Positions 62,530 to 64,000 of a stretch of DNA of 64,000 bases are shown here, piece by piece (the stretch's first letter is position 1; each line of letters begins with the position of its first letter). The notes beneath the pieces are model-generated. The model saw only the letters and a program-made list of their open reading frames with translations. It was not told where the DNA came from and ran no database searches. Made by a program: the position numbers and the translations under genes. The stretch spans positions 868,001-932,000 of the forward strand of contig JACKJC010000002.1 of assembly GCA_020638195.1 (NCBI GenBank). The letters are read 5' to 3'. This stretch comes from Methylobacteriaceae bacterium (lineage in GTDB: Bacteria; Pseudomonadota; Alphaproteobacteria; Rhizobiales; Beijerinckiaceae).

Positions 62530-63093
62530 TTACTGCGCCACGTTGGCCTGGAAGTCTCGAGGCTCGGTGCGAACCGGCCTGAGTGTGCGGGCGGCTTCGG
62601 CGGACGCCGCCACGGTCGATTGCGCCGGCGCATAGGCGCCGGGGTTGCGGCTCGCCTTTTCGAGCGTCGCCAGATCGTTGCGCGCCTTGGTCAGCGGCTC
62701 GAAATCGTCACGCGAATGCGTGCGGCCGGCGCCGCGATAAACCAGAAAGCCTTCCGGCGTCACGACGACGTCTCCACGGCGCAGGGTCTTGTCCTCGGCG
62801 AAATGCGCGACCGAGCCAACGCTTGCGCCCTGCGGCGGAGCGATAGCCACCTGCTTGGCGCCATGTGAGCCGCCCGATGTCGCCGCCCGGCGTTTTGCAC
62901 GCGCGGGCCGCTGGCTCTTGTCGAGCAGGTGTTCGAGCGAGGGCGCGGGCTGAGCCTGCGGCGTCGGCTGCGGGCGGCAGCCGCCGAACAGAAACTGGAT
63001 GGGGTTGCAGGCGAGCGCCGCGCCAGGGGCAAGAATCGTCGCTGCAAGGACAGGCGCTGCGAGGACATGCGCGCGTAGGCGAAACTGGATCAT
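62530..63093 (-). CDS. Secreted paralogue family protein 1
   Basis: A 187-aa exported protein: signal peptide (residues 1-28), CNPIQFLFGGCRPQ, a basic Ala/Lys-rich middle and a small conserved block VGSVAHFAEDKTLRRGDVVVTPEGFLVYRG. The same order (CNPxxxLFGGCR, xGSxARFAxDxTLRxGDxVVTxEGFxVxR) occurs in the next gene. The rest, including the C-terminal region, differs. No domain name is known to me. The LFGGC box with two cysteines suggests a disulfide or metal. Function unknown. Confidence 0.68.
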   Translation of the reverse strand: MIQFRLRAHVLAAPVLAATILAPGAALACNPIQFLFGGCRPQPTPQAQPAPSLEHLLDKSQRPARAKRRAATSGGSHGAKQVAIAPPQGASVGSVAHFAEDKTLRRGDVVVTPEGFLVYRGAGRTHSRDDFEPLTKARNDLATLEKASRNPGAYAPAQSTVAASAEAARTLRPVRTEPRDFQANVAQ

Positions 63094-63219
63094 CGCTCAA
63101 ATCCCGGAATGCAAACGAAGCTCGAACCTGTCGCGAAATGCTGCGACGCCCGACTTAGAGCAGATCAGCGCGACACGGTTCAAGTCACTTTGGTCATCCG
63201 GCTACGCATCGCATCGGGC

Positions 63220-63810
63220 CTACTGGCTCGACGCGACCCGGATGGCGCGACGCAGCGCCACCAACCCGCGTTTTTCGGCTGGGGTCTTCTCGACCTCGAC
63301 GATCGCCGCGGTGTGCTGACGCATGCTGGCCTGTTCGAGTTTGGCCAGCGCTCCGCCATCTTGCGCGATCGGGGTAAACCGATTGTTGCGAAACACGCGG
63401 AAGCCCTCGCTCGTGACGACAATATCGCCAGCGCGCAGCGTCGGGTCGGCGGCGAAACGGGCCAGCGAGCCGATGGGAGCGTCAGCGCCGGGGCGGCGGT
63501 GGACGACCGACTTGTGCGCCTCGGCGAGTTTCGAGGCCACGGCCTTGTGACGACGGGCGGGCGTAGCGGGCTTCTTCGCGCGCGCCAGCGACGCCTTGGC
63601 GCGCGCCTGTGCCTGCGGAGCGACGTTCAACGGCTCGTAGGCTGGCAGGGCGGGGGCGACGCGCGCCTGCCGGCAGCCGCCGAACAGAAGCGTCAACGGA
63701 TTGCAGTCCTGCGCGGCGGCGGGGGCGACCGACGCGGCGAGGCCGATCGCTGCGGCAATGCACAGCGCGGTCTTGCGGGCGGAGGCTTTGAACGAAGTCG
63801 TGCGGGTCAT
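63220..63810 (-). CDS. Secreted paralogue family protein 2
   Basis: A 196-aa exported protein with signal peptide (residues 1-34, ending APAAAQD). It carries CNPLTLLFGGCRQA, then IGSLARFAADPTLRAGDIVVTSEGFRVFR, and ends with a helical QDGGALAKLEQASMRQHTAA segment. It is a tandem paralogue of the gene at 62530 and of the fragment at 63904. ATG 63810 has a ribosome site (AGGAGATC); the longer frame from 63873 is not needed. Confidence 0.7.
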   Translation of the reverse strand: MTRTTSFKASARKTALCIAAAIGLAASVAPAAAQDCNPLTLLFGGCRQARVAPALPAYEPLNVAPQAQARAKASLARAKKPATPARRHKAVASKLAEAHKSVVHRRPGADAPIGSLARFAADPTLRAGDIVVTSEGFRVFRNNRFTPIAQDGGALAKLEQASMRQHTAAIVEVEKTPAEKRGLVALRRAIRVASSQ

Positions 63811-63903
63811 GGGCGTGATCTCCTGCCGCGCACTCAACGCGATCCGTGGCCACGACGATGTATGATCGCGCACACGGTGAATTCGGTGTTGGTAATTTCG
63901 GAG

Positions 63904-64000
63904 CTAGGGGCGCCTGTCGGCGATCGACTGGCGGCGCCCGGGGCGTGGGCGGCCGCGCATGCTGGCCTGTTCCAGTCTGGCGATCTTGCCGCCGTCATGC
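63904..64000 (-). CDS. Secreted paralogue family protein 3, C-terminal fragment cut by window end
   Basis: The last 31 residues of a minus-strand gene whose start lies beyond the window. It reads HDGGKIARLEQASMRGRP then an arginine-rich tail ending RRP and stop TAG (63904-63906). The HDGGKIARLEQASMR part closely matches QDGGALAKLEQASMR near the end of the previous protein, so this is a third tandem copy. Confidence 0.6.
   Translation of the reverse strand, partial: HDGGKIARLEQASMRGRPRPGRRQSIADRRP

Noticed and set aside
1..64000. tRNA or rRNA genes, CRISPR arrays, prophage or insertion sequences
   Set aside because: I looked in the intergenic gaps and saw no T-loop patterns, regularly spaced repeats, transposase or phage genes.

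Overview
The window is a contiguous piece of a high-GC alphaproteobacterial chromosome. Most of the sequence is coding, with short intergenic gaps and many long antisense frames caused by base composition. Several genes fit Rhizobiales/Hyphomicrobiales: DUF2155 next to an NDUFA12 homologue, B12-dependent NrdJ, a COX15-type CtaA, a DUF2842 protein, and CtrA-like promoter motifs. The dissimilatory sulfur genes suggest a sulfur-oxidising member, for example a Rhodoblastus- or Beijerinckiaceae-like organism. That placement is inference; no rRNA or other definitive marker is present.

Region 1 (1-11.6 kb) is the distal part of a reverse-type dsr sulfur-oxidation operon, all on the plus strand: dsrK (cut by the window edge), dsrL, dsrJ, dsrO, dsrP, a TrpD2-like gene, dsrN (siroheme amidase), cysG (siroheme synthase), an Mrp/ApbC Fe-S carrier ATPase, a DsrC-superfamily protein with no cysteine, and a TauE/SafE (TSUP) exporter. 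A convergent ArsR-family gene has the cysteine pair of the SqrR/BigR persulfide sensors. DsrL feeds electrons from sulfur oxidation to NAD(P)+. DsrJOP (with DsrK and the missing DsrM) is the membrane complex. cysG and dsrN make the siroheme-amide cofactor for DsrAB, which should lie upstream of the window together with dsrEFH, dsrC and dsrM.

Region 2 (11.9-26.1 kb) is housekeeping and transport: a small helical protein coupled to an aldose-epimerase-like gene with an apparent CTG start, folD, a Crp-type regulator followed by a PotABC-like importer without a binding protein, an AsmA-like protein, a succinyl-CoA:3-ketoacid CoA-transferase pair, an RND efflux pump with its membrane fusion protein, and a DUF423 protein.

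Region 3 (26.1-37.7 kb) is an exopolysaccharide locus with genes in both orientations: a Wzy-like polymerase, acyltransferase-3, a secreted propeller-like protein, an initiating phosphoglycosyltransferase, a GT4 glycosyltransferase, Wza, a Wzz/GumC protein with a decayed kinase domain, a CelD-like acetyltransferase and a polysaccharide deacetylase. Two divergent promoters of this locus share an exact 14-bp motif containing TTAACCAT (minus strand), which looks CtrA-like.

Region 4 (37.7-64 kb) holds mixed core genes: dacB, ctaA, an OafA-type acyltransferase, metY, a periplasmic peroxiredoxin, a GGDEF-EAL protein, two tandem secreted paralogues, nrdJ with a candidate NrdR box pair, NDUFA12 and DUF2155, a double alpha/beta hydrolase carrying an in-frame palindromic repeat, truncated haemoglobin, queF, csbD, eno and valS. 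The window ends in three tandem paralogous secreted proteins, the last cut by the edge. Three copies of an intergenic multi-hairpin repeat lie at 49.3, 56.7 and 59.6 kb. I saw no tRNA, rRNA, CRISPR, prophage or transposase.
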